DNA of 8,998 bases from the NCBI GenBank assembly GCA_030646745.1, contig JAUSKV010000173.1, positions 1-8,998 of the forward strand, read 5' to 3'. The position numbers and the translations under genes are program-made. Origin of the DNA: Sulfurimonas sp. (GTDB lineage Bacteria; Campylobacterota; Campylobacteria; Campylobacterales; Sulfurimonadaceae). The notes under the pieces are model-generated. The model was not told where the DNA came from. It searched no databases and saw nothing but the letters and a program-made list of their open reading frames with translations. This document shows, in pieces, positions 1 through 6,931 of this stretch (position 1 is its first letter; each line of letters begins with the position of its first letter).

Positions 1-1130
1 AAAAATCTATCTGTGATGTATCGTTTTGATAGCTCAACTGCTCGTTTTAGAGCTTTGTCTGTATAGCTTACACCATGATGTTTTTCATACTTCTCCTGAA
101 GACCTTTTAGAATAAGAAAAGTTGTTTTTGAGGATGGTTCATTAATGTCTATTTTTGAAAATCTTCTGCTGAGTGCCTTGTCTTTTTCAAAACCATTTCT
201 GTACTCGGCAAATGTTGTTGCACCCATGCATTTGAGTTCACCGGAAGCAAGGGCAGGTTTAAGTTGGTTTGCAGCATCCATAGTTCCGCTTGTAGAGCCT
301 GCGCCTATGAGCGTGTGAATTTCATCTATAAAAAGTATGGCATGCGGAATTCTTTTTAACTCATCCATAACGCCTTTGAGTCTCTTCTCAAAATCGCCTC
401 TGTATTTTGTTCCGGCTAACATGGCACCGAGATCAAGCGCATAGAGTTGCGACTCTTTTATAATCTCCGGTACTTCCCCAGCTACAATATTGAGTGCTAA
501 CCTCTCGGCAATTGCAGTTTTGCCCACACCCGCTTCCCCCACTAATAGAGGATTGTTCTTTTTTCTTCTGCATAGAATCTGTGTAACTCTCTTTATTTCG
601 CTATCTCTTCCAACGACCGGGTCTATTTTGCCCTCTCTGGCTTTATCTAGAAGGTTTATTGAGTATTTATCCAGATAGGATTCTCTCTCATGACCCTCTG
701 CTTCTATCTCAGAGTGAGAAATAATTTCCAAAATATCTACTCTTGAGATTTGATATTCATGCAGAAGCATAGTGCTGAATGTGTTCTCTTCGTCATACAT
801 GGCGGCTATCAAATCGCCCACATCTGCACTTGTCTGTCCCGCACTCTGCACATGTTTTATCATATTGTCTATGAGCCTTGAGAGAGCGACACTCTCATAG
901 GGATCCAAATTTATCCCCTCAGGAAGAGCTTGTATATTCGTGGTTATATAGTTTTTGAGCAGCTCTTTCATCTTCACTACATCTCCGCCGGAGAGGGTAA
1001 TAATGTGCGCGCCCTCCGGTGAGCTAAGAAGAAGATAAAAAATATGCTCTACCGTGAGATACTCATGTCTGAGTGCTTTTGCAAATAGGATTGATTTTTG
1101 AAATATTTCATTTAAACTAGGACTAATCAT
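1..1130 (-). CDS. clpA: ATP-dependent Clp protease ATP-binding subunit ClpA (partial, C-terminal half outside the window)
   Basis: Hsp100/AAA+ unfoldase that pulls substrates into the ClpP peptidase in the cytoplasm. The 376 visible codons run from ATG (1130-1128) to the left edge, about half of the usual roughly 750 residues. The start reads MISPSLNEIFQKSILFAKAL and continues as a Clp N-domain (about residues 1-145), where ClpS docks. The first AAA+ module follows, with Walker A GEAGVGKT (residues 198-205), a pore-loop segment KYRGDFEKRL and Walker B LFIDEIHTL (D269, E270). The visible end, around AVELSKRYITDRF, matches the end of the first nucleotide-binding domain of ClpA. The start codon overlaps the clpS stop by one base (TAATG), with AGAAGAG just upstream inside clpS, so translation is probably coupled. 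The pairing with ClpS and the N-domain favour ClpA over ClpB or ClpC. The second AAA+ domain and the ClpP-binding loop cannot be seen. Confidence 0.95.
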   Translation of the reverse strand, partial: MISPSLNEIFQKSILFAKALRHEYLTVEHIFYLLLSSPEGAHIITLSGGDVVKMKELLKNYITTNIQALPEGINLDPYESVALSRLIDNMIKHVQSAGQTSADVGDLIAAMYDEENTFSTMLLHEYQISRVDILEIISHSEIEAEGHERESYLDKYSINLLDKAREGKIDPVVGRDSEIKRVTQILCRRKKNNPLLVGEAGVGKTAIAERLALNIVAGEVPEIIKESQLYALDLGAMLAGTKYRGDFEKRLKGVMDELKRIPHAILFIDEIHTLIGAGSTSGTMDAANQLKPALASGELKCMGATTFAEYRNGFEKDKALSRRFSKIDINEPSSKTTFLILKGLQEKYEKHHGVSYTDKALKRAVELSKRYITDRF

Positions 1131-1429
1131 TACTCTTCTTCCATTATGGCTTTAAGCGGAAAACCATGCTCTCTGGCTTTTTTGCTCACTTGCATCACCT
1201 TGGTTTCTGCAATTTCATGTGTGTAGACACCACACAAACCTTTCTCTTTTTTATGCACTTCTAACATTATATTCTCAGCTTCTTGATAAGTTTTATGAAA
1301 GAGCGTCATCAAAATATCTATTACAAAATCCATGGATGTATAATCATCATTCAGTAAATAAACCTTATATTTTTTTGGATATTTGAGGGATATCTCTTGT
1401 AAAAGCTCAAGTTCTATATTGGTTGCCAT
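1130..1429 (-). CDS. clpS: ATP-dependent Clp protease adaptor protein ClpS
   Basis: Small cytoplasmic adaptor that binds proteins with destabilising N-terminal residues and delivers them to ClpA (N-end rule). The 99 residues match the family length (about 100). The core begins at YKVYLLNDDYTSMDFVIDIL. The N27-D28-D29 triad, M33 and H59 sit where the E. coli protein has its N-degron pocket residues N34/D35/D36, M40 and H66. The block GLCGVYTHEIAETKV is the conserved second half. The short N-terminal tail before residue 20 is the variable segment that engages the ClpA pore in homologues. An AGAGGAG ribosome binding site four bases upstream supports this ATG. It is the first gene of the clpS-clpA operon and is read from its own promoter in the divergent region shared with bioD. 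Confidence 0.96.
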   Translation of the reverse strand: MATNIELELLQEISLKYPKKYKVYLLNDDYTSMDFVIDILMTLFHKTYQEAENIMLEVHKKEKGLCGVYTHEIAETKVMQVSKKAREHGFPLKAIMEEE

Positions 1430-1433
1430 GGTG

Positions 1434-1440
1434 CTCCTCT
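1434..1440 (-). promoter_or_regulatory. Ribosome binding site of clpS
   Basis: Read on the minus strand, AGAGGAG lies four bases before the clpS ATG. It is among the better Shine-Dalgarno matches in the window and fixes the clpS start. Confidence 0.7.
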
Positions 1441-1458
1441 TTAGTTGATTCTAAAAAA

Positions 1459-1464
1459 ATTATA
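1459..1464 (-). promoter_or_regulatory. Putative -10 box of the clpS-clpA promoter
   Basis: A perfect TATAAT on the minus strand lies about 30 bases before the clpS start and predicts a leader of roughly 20 bases. No -35 hexamer stands at normal spacing; a TTGAAA at 1478-1483 is only 13 bases away. Lack of a conserved -35 is known for Campylobacter and Helicobacter housekeeping promoters. The assignment rests on motif and position only. Confidence 0.5.
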
Positions 1465-1495
1465 ATATTTTGCAGGTTTTCAAGTGTATAAGCCC

Positions 1496-1501
1496 TATAA
1501 T
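1496..1501 (+). promoter_or_regulatory. Putative -10 box of the bioD operon promoter
   Basis: A perfect TATAAT on the plus strand lies 32 bases before the bioD ATG, 31 bases from the clpS -10 box that points the other way. There is no clear -35. It would drive bioD-pyrB-pabB and probably the two genes behind them. It is the only TATAAT I found in any gap between 1534 and the end of the kinase/membrane protein pair. Confidence 0.5.
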
Positions 1502-1533
1502 AGCTTTTAGATTATACCAAAGTAGAGATAAAT

Positions 1534-2181
1534 ATGAAAAAAAGAATTTTTGTTACCGCCACAAACACAAACATAGGCAAGACTTACACAACAAAACTGC
1601 TTTTAAAAGAGTTTGCTTCACGGGGAATTTTGGTAGGGGTAATTAAGCCTATTGAAACTGGAGTAACGAATGATTTTGCAGCAGATGCAGAGGAGCTTTT
1701 AGAGTGTGTGAAGGGATTGAATCCTAAGTTGTGGTCTTTGGAAGTGGATGATATTGTTCCGATTACTTATGAATTGGCGGCGGCTCCGTTTGTTGCTTCG
1801 AATAACACTCCTCTTGATTTGAAAAAAATTCAGACGAAGATTGAAGAGATGGAAGCCTCTTGTGACCTTGTAATTATTGAAGGTGCCGGTGGGCTTTATG
1901 TGCCAATTGATGAGAACACTATGATGATAGATTTAATCACGCAGCTAAATGCAGTTGCACTTTTGGTTACGCACTGCTCCCTTGGCTGTATCAACGATAC
2001 TTTGCTGAGCAAAAAAGCTCTGAGTGATAAAAATATTCCTCATGCCATCGCTTTTAACTGCAGAGATAATTACGAAAATTTCAAAGTTCTCTCCGAACCC
2101 TATTTTTCAAATACAAATCAAACAATCCTAAAAGTGGACGAAGATATTGTAAAAATATGTGATGTTTTGTATAATCTATAA
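1534..2181 (+). CDS. bioD: ATP-dependent dethiobiotin synthetase BioD
   Basis: Cytoplasmic enzyme of biotin synthesis that closes the ureido ring of 7,8-diaminopelargonic acid with CO2 and ATP to give dethiobiotin. The 215 residues fit the family (about 220-240). The N-terminal P-loop [12 protein letters not shown] (residues 6-17, K16) is the family form of the motif. K38 in IKPIETG matches the substrate-binding lysine, D51 the metal-binding aspartate, EGAGG (116-120) the second metal and substrate loop, and LGCIND (150-155) the conserved nucleotide-side segment. The ribosome binding site is weak (GTAGAG). No other biotin gene is in the window, so bioA, bioF and bioB must lie elsewhere. It is the first gene of the plus-strand run, 20 bases before pyrB. 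The function is secure from the motifs. Confidence 0.95.
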   Translation: MKKRIFVTATNTNIGKTYTTKLLLKEFASRGILVGVIKPIETGVTNDFAADAEELLECVKGLNPKLWSLEVDDIVPITYELAAAPFVASNNTPLDLKKIQTKIEEMEASCDLVIIEGAGGLYVPIDENTMMIDLITQLNAVALLVTHCSLGCINDTLLSKKALSDKNIPHAIAFNCRDNYENFKVLSEPYFSNTNQTILKVDEDIVKICDVLYNL

Positions 2182-2201
2182 AAAATAATAAGAAGCCAAA
2201 C

Positions 2202-3071
2202 ATGAAGCATTTAATTCGCACGGATGATTTTACAACACAAGAGATTGAAGAGATTTTAGCGGATGCAAAAAGGTTTAGTGACGGCAGATTTGAGCGAATT
2301 CTGCAAGATAAAATAATCATTACACTTTTTTTTGAAAACTCAACTAGAACAAGAAGCTCCTTTGAGATAGCTGCAAAAAGGCTCGGTGCGGAGATGGTTC
2401 ACCTTGATGTGGCAAAAAGTTCAACTGCAAAAGGCGAAACATTGGTGGATACGGCGATGAATTTGGATGCGATGGGTCCGCATGCAATCATTGTGAGACA
2501 TCAAAACGCAGGTGTTCCTAAGATTCTTTCCGACCACACAAACGCCTCTATCATAAATGCAGGAGATGGCGCACATGCGCACCCGACTCAGGCACTTTTA
2601 GACCTTTACACTTTAAAAGAGCACTTTGGAGATGTTCGTGGCAAAAAAATCGCAATCGTCGGAGATATAAAAAACTCTCGAGTTGCCAACTCAAACATAG
2701 AACTTTTAACGAGATTTGGGATGGAGGTGATTTTGGTAGCACCTCCGCAATTTTTGCCAAAAACTACGCTCAAAACTACACATTACATTAAAGAGATTAT
2801 TGATGAAGTGGATGCAATTATGAGTTTAAGAACGCAGACAGAGCGACACTCTTCGCAAAATTACGCTTCGCTCAAAGATTATGCGAGTGACTTTTGTATT
2901 ACCTCGGAGCTTGTCGGAAATCGCGATATTATTTTGCTTCATCCCGGTCCCGTACACAGAAATGTGGATATTTGCGATGCACTTTTAGCAGATAAGAGAT
3001 GCAAAGTTCTTGAGCAAGTCACCAACGGAGTCTCTATAAGAATGGCGATATTGAAGAAATTAATCTCATAA
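2202..3071 (+). CDS. pyrB: Aspartate carbamoyltransferase catalytic chain PyrB
   Basis: Catalyses the committed step of pyrimidine synthesis: carbamoyl phosphate plus L-aspartate to N-carbamoyl-L-aspartate. The 289 residues are slightly short for the family (about 300-310). The carbamoyl-phosphate site FFENSTRTR (43-51) contains the STRTR signature. The 80s loop keeps S73 and K77 ([10 protein letters not shown]), equivalent to S80 and K84 of the E. coli enzyme. [11 protein letters not shown] starts at H127, and [11 protein letters not shown] opens the aspartate domain. The late loop [10 protein letters not shown] (from H247) resembles Bacillus-type enzymes (HPGPVNRG) more than E. coli HPLPR. 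No pyrI regulatory-chain gene is nearby, so an unregulated catalytic trimer is likely (inference). The upstream ribosome binding site is poor (AAGAAG). The stop codon abuts the pabB start with no gap. Confidence 0.96.
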   Translation: MKHLIRTDDFTTQEIEEILADAKRFSDGRFERILQDKIIITLFFENSTRTRSSFEIAAKRLGAEMVHLDVAKSSTAKGETLVDTAMNLDAMGPHAIIVRHQNAGVPKILSDHTNASIINAGDGAHAHPTQALLDLYTLKEHFGDVRGKKIAIVGDIKNSRVANSNIELLTRFGMEVILVAPPQFLPKTTLKTTHYIKEIIDEVDAIMSLRTQTERHSSQNYASLKDYASDFCITSELVGNRDIILLHPGPVHRNVDICDALLADKRCKVLEQVTNGVSIRMAILKKLIS

Positions 3072-4010
3072 ATGCAATTTGAGCTTCTGAATTCTCTAGG
3101 TAAGCAAAAAGAGCCTTTCCTTTTTATCTCTGATTTTAAAGCTGAAAAAGTCGAAGTCATACTTTTAGAAGATTTGTGCAAAGAGGATATAGAGTTCTCA
3201 ATCAGTGAGAATTATATTTTCACCCCACATGGAGAAACTCTGCAAAAAACGCCTCTCCCCTTTGAAATATATAAAAAAAAATTTGATCAGGTCATAGAAA
3301 AAATAGAAGCAGGCGAGACCTATCTGCTCAACCTCACACAGCCAACAAAAATTAAAACTAGACTTACTTTAAAAGAGATATTCGCACATGCCTCCGCGCA
3401 TTACAAGTTAAGATTTAAAGATAAGTTTGTCTGCTTTTCACCTGAAAAATTTATACAAATAGAAGGTACAAGAATCAACACTTTCCCGATGAAAGGGACA
3501 ATCGACGCCTCTGTTGCAAATGCCGAGCAAATAATACTCAATAATCAAAAAGAGATGGCGGAACATGTAATGGTGGTGGATTTGCTGCGGAATGATTTGT
3601 CGATTGTGGCAACACATGTAAAGGTAGAAAAGTTTAGATATGTTGAGGTGATAAAAGCCGGAGAAAAGAAGCTTTTGCAGGTGAGTTCACATATCAGCGG
3701 AGATATCGGGGAGGATTGGCATGAGCGAATCGGCGATATTTTGAAATCACTCCTTCCGGCAGGAAGCATAAGCGGTGCACCAAAAAAAAGCACGCTTAAA
3801 ATAATTGAAGAGACAGAAGAGTATGAGAGAGGCTTTTTTAGTGGTGTTTTTGGGGTGTATGATGGAGAGAAATTTGATAGCGGGGTGATGATTCGTTTTA
3901 TTGAAAAAACAGAAAAAGGATTTATTTATAAAAGCGGTGGAGGGATAACGGTTGAGAGTGACGCAATGCAAGAGTATAAAGAACTTTTGGATAAGATTTA
4001 CCTACCCTAA
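3072..4010 (+). CDS. pabB: Aminodeoxychorismate synthase component I (PabB-type chorismate-binding enzyme)
   Basis: Chorismate-binding enzyme that makes 4-amino-4-deoxychorismate, precursor of p-aminobenzoate and folate. At 312 residues it is much shorter than E. coli PabB (about 450): most of the N-terminal subdomain is missing and no PabC-like lyase domain is fused behind it. The catalytic core is complete. It has YLLNLTQP (84-91), SPEKFI (123-128), the PMKGT motif (139-143) whose K141 matches the lysine typical of PabB where anthranilate synthase has alanine, VVDLLRNDLS, LLPAGSISGAPKKST, GVFGVYDG and KSGGGITVESD. The lysine motif is the main reason for PabB rather than TrpE. The ATG follows the pyrB stop directly, which suggests translational coupling. 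Its glutamine amidotransferase partner (PabA/TrpG) and the lyase PabC are not in the window. Confidence 0.9.
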   Translation: MQFELLNSLGKQKEPFLFISDFKAEKVEVILLEDLCKEDIEFSISENYIFTPHGETLQKTPLPFEIYKKKFDQVIEKIEAGETYLLNLTQPTKIKTRLTLKEIFAHASAHYKLRFKDKFVCFSPEKFIQIEGTRINTFPMKGTIDASVANAEQIILNNQKEMAEHVMVVDLLRNDLSIVATHVKVEKFRYVEVIKAGEKKLLQVSSHISGDIGEDWHERIGDILKSLLPAGSISGAPKKSTLKIIEETEEYERGFFSGVFGVYDGEKFDSGVMIRFIEKTEKGFIYKSGGGITVESDAMQEYKELLDKIYLP

Positions 4011-4013
4011 TTT

Positions 4014-4017
4014 GAGG
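4014..4017 (+). promoter_or_regulatory. Ribosome binding site that decides the kinase start
   Basis: GAGG with six bases to the ATG at 4024 lies in the short gap after pabB. It favours this start over an in-frame ATG at 3952 inside pabB, which has no such site. Confidence 0.6.
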
Positions 4018-4023
4018 TTTAAT

Positions 4024-5433
4024 ATGAAATTAAATATAGAAAACTTTTTTACAAGCGGATTTGTGTTTGATGACTCTCAGATAGATATAAAAAGTGGTTA
4101 TCAGATGATAAATATTGCTCTTATTCTGTCAGCGGCAGCATTTATGTATGGAATAGCGGTCAATACAATGAGAGATATTTCAGGTTTTGTACCGTTGGAA
4201 ACTTTTTTGCTTCTTATGAATATGGTTATGCTTTTTGCACTTAGAAAATATAGGAGTGCATTTGAAAAAGTGACCATGATAATCACTGTTCAGTGTACCC
4301 TCTTGCTATTAGCAATTATCTACACAAGTGCCCCTGAGGAGATGAAACATACATGGATATACACCTATCCGATAGTGCTTTTATATTTTCAAAAAAAACA
4401 TTATGGGATTTACTGGTTTATATTTCTTCTCTTCATGATAATAATTGCTCCGGTGCAGGGTTTTGTAGAGGTAAAATATTCTCTATTCCAAGTAACTTAT
4501 ATTTCTGTTGTTTTGCTGGTTGTAAGTGCGATTGTTTATTTTTATAAGATGAAAATGAGTGAGGCTCGGGATTTAATTGTTAAACAGCAAAATAAACTTC
4601 TAAATTTTAATGTAGAATTAGAGAGACAGGTAAAAGAAAAAACGGCAGAGTTGATAGAGCTAAATGAGACTTTGGAAGTGAAAGTAGAAGATAAAATAGT
4701 AGAACTTTTTCAAAAAGATAAGCTTATAACAGTTCAGTCCAAACAGGCAGTTATGGGCGAAATGATAAATATGATAGCACATCAGTGGAGGCAGCCGCTC
4801 TCTATGATTACCCTGAAAATAGCTAATTATCAGTTTGAACAACTGCTAAATAAGGGGCAAAAAACAAGAAAGATTGATCAAACACTTGCCCAGATAAGTG
4901 ATACAATCATCTACCTCTCAGATACAATTGATGATTTTAAAACATATTTTCACCCAAACAAAGAGTTGACAGAAATAGAGGTGAATACACTGCTTCAAAA
5001 AGCAGTCAATTTTACACTTCCTAGGGTAAGTGATGGGGCTATAAAAATAATTATTGAAAAAAGAGAGAATATAGTAATCCATACCTTCATAAATGAGATA
5101 GTGCAAGTTTTGCTAAATTTGCTTAATAATGCAATTGATGCCTTGAAAAACTCTACTCATAGTGAGCCAAAAATTACGATTTATACAGAGGATAAAGCTG
5201 ATAATCTTCTGATATTTGTCAAAGATAATGCGAATGGAATAAGTGATGAAAATGTAGCCAAAATATTTGAGCCATACTTTAGCACAAAGGGAAAAAACGG
5301 CACAGGACTTGGTCTCTACATGAGCCAAATGATTATTCAAAAACAGTTTCAAGGTGACATAAGTGTTGAAACATCGCTAGAGGGTTCTATATTTAGAGTG
5401 GAGATAGCAAAAAAATTATATGAGAATAGATAA
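4024..5433 (+). CDS. Orphan membrane sensor histidine kinase with six predicted transmembrane helices
   Basis: Two-component sensor kinase of 469 residues in the inner membrane. Reading by eye gives six hydrophobic segments (about 28-46, 57-73, 83-101, 111-122, 127-147, 155-174) with short loops and no sizeable periplasmic domain, so the signal may be sensed in or near the membrane (inference). A charged helical stretch (about 178-245) looks like a coiled-coil signalling linker. The phospho-acceptor H253 sits in AHQWRQPLSM, an H-box form common in Campylobacterota kinases. The ATPase domain has an N-box (N365, N368, N369 in NLLNNAIDAL), a G1 box DNANGIS (D401), an F-box FEPYFSTK and a G2 box GTGLGL (426-431). 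The first G1 glycine is alanine. No response regulator is in the window. The sensory part is not a domain I recognise. It follows pabB by 13 bases and its 3' end overlaps the next gene by 14 bases. Confidence 0.9.
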   Translation: MKLNIENFFTSGFVFDDSQIDIKSGYQMINIALILSAAAFMYGIAVNTMRDISGFVPLETFLLLMNMVMLFALRKYRSAFEKVTMIITVQCTLLLLAIIYTSAPEEMKHTWIYTYPIVLLYFQKKHYGIYWFIFLLFMIIIAPVQGFVEVKYSLFQVTYISVVLLVVSAIVYFYKMKMSEARDLIVKQQNKLLNFNVELERQVKEKTAELIELNETLEVKVEDKIVELFQKDKLITVQSKQAVMGEMINMIAHQWRQPLSMITLKIANYQFEQLLNKGQKTRKIDQTLAQISDTIIYLSDTIDDFKTYFHPNKELTEIEVNTLLQKAVNFTLPRVSDGAIKIIIEKRENIVIHTFINEIVQVLLNLLNNAIDALKNSTHSEPKITIYTEDKADNLLIFVKDNANGISDENVAKIFEPYFSTKGKNGTGLGLYMSQMIIQKQFQGDISVETSLEGSIFRVEIAKKLYENR

Positions 5434-5923
5434 AAGATATTCTGTAGAGCTTACTCTAATTCACTTTTTAGTCTCAATTCCTCTTTTTTATTTTTCTCAA
5501 TACTTTTTTTTAATTTTTTTGCAAATCATCTATTTTTTGGCTCTATTTAGTCACAAAAGCAGTTTTTTATATAGGATAATTTTATCTGCCTATCTGATAT
5601 TTTTAAACTACTCTCTGGTTCTTATTTTTTCATTCAGTGCATACATTTTTTACTTTATAACGCTATTTGGCGTGATTTACTTTATCAATATGCAAACTAT
5701 AAATTTTACAAAAAAAGTATTCGTTACATGTGGAATCACTGCTCTCTTCACTCTATTTTTGATTAGATATTTCGATGCGTTCATTTATGATATTTATCTC
5801 TTTTTTGATGTCTCCGATGGGCAAAATTTTGTAAACAGTGAAATTTTTTTTGTCCTGACACTCTTTCACACATTGATTTTATTTTTTGTGTTATTTAGAA
5901 AAAGAGGTAAATTAGAGATATAA
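5420..5923 (+). CDS. Hypothetical phenylalanine-rich integral membrane protein
   Basis: I do not recognise this 167-residue protein. It is almost entirely hydrophobic, with five or six likely membrane helices (about 11-30, 31-43, 50-70, 72-90, 99-116, 142-159). Thirty-one of its 167 residues are phenylalanine. The one longer polar stretch is about 130-141 (DVSDGQNFVNSE), and the C-terminus ends in a positive patch (RKRGK). There is no cleavable signal peptide, metal motif or enzyme signature. The ATG lies inside the end of the kinase gene in another frame (14-base overlap) and has no clear ribosome binding site, so translation probably depends on the kinase gene. That the frame stays open over 167 codons of a consistent membrane pattern supports a real gene. 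The DNA is very T-rich, with runs of eight T. A partner or accessory of the kinase is possible but unproven. Confidence 0.72.
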   Translation: MRIDKRYSVELTLIHFLVSIPLFYFSQYFFLIFLQIIYFLALFSHKSSFLYRIILSAYLIFLNYSLVLIFSFSAYIFYFITLFGVIYFINMQTINFTKKVFVTCGITALFTLFLIRYFDAFIYDIYLFFDVSDGQNFVNSEIFFVLTLFHTLILFFVLFRKRGKLEI

Positions 5924-5924
5924 T
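5919..5924 (+). promoter_or_regulatory. Putative -10 box of the tal-pilT promoter
   Basis: A perfect TATAAT overlaps the stop codon of the upstream membrane protein gene and lies 26 bases before the tal ATG. It predicts a leader of about 20 bases. No -35 is visible at 17 bases; the upstream DNA is T-rich, as is usual for such promoters in this phylum. Confidence 0.5.
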
Positions 5925-5939
5925 TTAGAAAAATTATTT

Positions 5940-5943
5940 AGGA
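5940..5943 (+). promoter_or_regulatory. Ribosome binding site of transaldolase
   Basis: AGGA with seven bases to the ATG at 5951. It supports the chosen start. Confidence 0.6.
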
Positions 5944-5950
5944 ATTAAAG

Positions 5951-6931
5951 ATGTATATAGAAGATTTGAAGTTCTCGTTATGGGCGGATTTTATTGAGAG
6001 AGAGTATCTTGATAATGAATTTAAAGAGCTGATTCATAGTGGCATAATCAATGGTGCGACTTCCAATCCGGCTATCTTTAAAAACGCCATTTTAAACTCG
6101 CCGGCATATAAAGAGCAACTCTCAACCCTAGGTTCACTATCGCCAAAAGAGAAGTACGAAGCTTTGGCAATTTACGATATTTCTAAAGCAGCAGATATTT
6201 TAAAACCACTTTATGACAGAGGTGATGACGGATATGTGAGCATCGAAGTTGACCCTTTCTTTTGCGACGATGCAGAGGCTACAATTGCTGAGGGAAAGAG
6301 ACTCTTTGAGAGAATCGGTAAAAAAAATATAATGATAAAAGTTCCTGCTACAAATGCCGGATATGAAGCCATGAAAGAGCTCACGGCAAGTGGAATTCCG
6401 GTAAATGCAACACTTGTTTTCTCCAAGGCTCAAGCTATCTCTTGTGCAAAAGCATTTAAAGAGGGGGTGTCAAAACATGGTGAAAAACTCGATACAGTCA
6501 TTAGTATTTTTGTGAGTAGAGTTGACCGAGCACTCGACGCAGAACTTGCTAAAAACGGCGTTGATGTAGCACTCTCCGGGATTTATAACAGTGCCGATAT
6601 TTATAACACAATCGAAGAGATGGGCGTTTTAGGCTGCCGTACGCTCTTTGCTAGTACGGGGGTAAAAGATGACTCACTTCCTGCACACTATTATATAAGT
6701 GGACTTCTAGCATATAACAGCGTCAATACTGCTCCAATTGATACGATAAAAGCTTTCCATACCAATGGTATAAAAGAGAGAGCGTTGCCAATTTCGGATG
6801 AAGTTATACAAGAACATTTTGTAAAAGTGTCGGCATGTGGAGTTGATTTTGACAGAGTAATAGAGACTCAAATAAGTGATGGTCTAAATGCATTTAAAGA
6901 TGCTTTTAGAGATATTTTGGAGGCATTATGA
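5951..6931 (+). CDS. tal: Transaldolase
   Basis: Cytoplasmic enzyme of the non-oxidative pentose phosphate pathway. It moves a dihydroxyacetone unit between sedoheptulose 7-phosphate and glyceraldehyde 3-phosphate to give erythrose 4-phosphate and fructose 6-phosphate. It has 326 residues. The N-terminus SLWADFIERE followed by GATSNPAIFKNAI (the SNP-x-IF signature) opens the barrel. EVDPFFCDDAEATI is the conserved aspartate and acidic strand. K130 in IMIKVPAT is the Schiff-base lysine. ISIFVSRVDRALD and CRTLFASTGVKD are later conserved barrel segments. The sequence resembles the Tal subfamily with IKVPAT around the lysine rather than E. coli TalB (IKLAST). It has its own promoter and ribosome binding site, and its TGA overlaps the next ATG (ATGA), so pilT is translated from the same message. 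Confidence 0.95.
   Translation: MYIEDLKFSLWADFIEREYLDNEFKELIHSGIINGATSNPAIFKNAILNSPAYKEQLSTLGSLSPKEKYEALAIYDISKAADILKPLYDRGDDGYVSIEVDPFFCDDAEATIAEGKRLFERIGKKNIMIKVPATNAGYEAMKELTASGIPVNATLVFSKAQAISCAKAFKEGVSKHGEKLDTVISIFVSRVDRALDAELAKNGVDVALSGIYNSADIYNTIEEMGVLGCRTLFASTGVKDDSLPAHYYISGLLAYNSVNTAPIDTIKAFHTNGIKERALPISDEVIQEHFVKVSACGVDFDRVIETQISDGLNAFKDAFRDILEAL
6919..6923 (+). promoter_or_regulatory. Ribosome binding site of the PilT-family gene
   Basis: GGAGG inside the end of tal, four bases before the ATG at 6928. It is a strong match and fixes the start at the ATGA overlap. Confidence 0.7.

Noticed and set aside
490..678. Open frame of 62 codons on the plus strand.
   Set aside because: It lies antisense to the Walker A region of clpA, which is clearly coding; no start signal or recognisable pattern.
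1490..1508. Possible small inverted repeat (AAGC ... GCTT) around the bioD -10 box as an operator.
   Set aside because: The stem is only four bases and does not extend; expected by chance in AT-rich DNA.
2081..2320. Open frame of 79 codons on the minus strand over the bioD-pyrB junction.
   Set aside because: Antisense to two certain genes; low-complexity translation and no start signal.
3952..4023. Longer start for the histidine kinase at an in-frame ATG inside pabB, adding 24 residues.
   Set aside because: It would overlap pabB by 59 bases, has no ribosome binding site, and the added residues follow no membrane or domain pattern. The ATG at 4024 has GAGG six bases upstream.
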